Below are positions 6,560-6,659 of a stretch of 6,659 nt of DNA, piece after piece. How positions within the stretch are numbered: the first letter of the stretch is position 1; each line of letters begins with the position of its first letter. The DNA lies in NCBI GenBank assembly GCA_050248375.1, contig JBFWSL010000206.1:1-6659 (forward strand), read 5' to 3'. The stretch is from JAYZVT01 sp050248375. GTDB lineage: Bacteria > Pseudomonadota > Alphaproteobacteria > Rhizobiales > Methyloligellaceae. The position numbers were made by a program, and so were the translations under genes. The notes under the pieces were generated by a model. That model ran no database searches. It was not told the DNA's origin and saw only the letters and a program-made list of their open reading frames with translations.

Positions 6560-6659
6560 ATGAAACTCAACGGCAAGCCGACCCGCACCATATGGGTCGA
6601 GAGCGATGGCTGGTCGGTCGGCATCTTCGACCAGACCAGGCTGCCGCACGAGATCGCCT
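6560..6659 (+). CDS. mtnA: S-methyl-5-thioribose-1-phosphate isomerase, N-terminal fragment
   Basis: The first 33 codons of a gene that runs off the window. The peptide (MKLNGKPTRTIWVESDG, then WSVGIFDQTRLPHEI) matches the conserved N-terminus of MtnA, which converts 5-methylthioribose-1-phosphate to 5-methylthioribulose-1-phosphate in the methionine salvage pathway or in the MTA-isoprenoid shunt known from Rhodospirillum rubrum. The substrate is the second product of MtnP, which fits the order mtnP-apt-mtnA. The ATG at 6560 is the only ATG, GTG or TTG start after the in-frame stop at 6515. Its ribosome site is not ideal: AGGA at 6554-6557 is only two bases away, and GGTGGG at 6545-6550 is a weaker option at nine bases. 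The catalytic residues lie outside the window. Confidence 0.85.
   Translation, partial: MKLNGKPTRTIWVESDGWSVGIFDQTRLPHEIA

Overview
The window is high-GC (about two thirds G+C by eye) and reads as a chromosomal segment of an alphaproteobacterium. The main clues are a fused-histidine-pair cytochrome b of the alphaproteobacterial bc1 type with a 14-residue spacing in both heme helices, a Tat-type Rieske protein, and a petA-petB-petC order next to a methionine/adenine salvage cluster. A Rhodospirillales-like lineage is my best guess; I cannot place it more exactly without a search. Almost all of the DNA is explained by housekeeping genes, and I see no phage, transposon, CRISPR or defence genes.

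Layout. (1) 1-1080, plus strand: the C-terminal half of a sensor histidine kinase, cut by the window edge, followed 16 bases later by a single-domain response regulator. (2) 1099-1557, minus strand: trmL, a SPOUT-family tRNA wobble-position 2'-O-methyltransferase, convergent with the response regulator. (3) 1558-1845: a non-coding divergent region between trmL and petA, with a TTGACA element, a 10-base palindrome and a set of nested, partly competing inverted repeats. (4) 1846-4506, plus strand: petA, petB and petC (Rieske protein, cytochrome b, cytochrome c1), all three subunits of a minimal cytochrome bc1 complex, closed by a strong intrinsic terminator at 4530-4556. (5) 4627-6659: mtnP, a small membrane protein gene on the opposite strand, apt, and the first 33 codons of mtnA.

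How the genes fit together. The petABC products form the quinol:cytochrome c oxidoreductase of the respiratory (or photosynthetic) chain. MtnP splits 5'-methylthioadenosine to adenine and methylthioribose-1-phosphate. Apt returns the adenine to AMP, and MtnA isomerises the sugar phosphate, so the last three recognised genes handle both products of one reaction. The least explained items are the 72-residue single-span membrane protein encoded antisense between mtnP and apt, the structured petABC leader, and a GC-rich palindrome of dispersed-repeat type just before mtnA.
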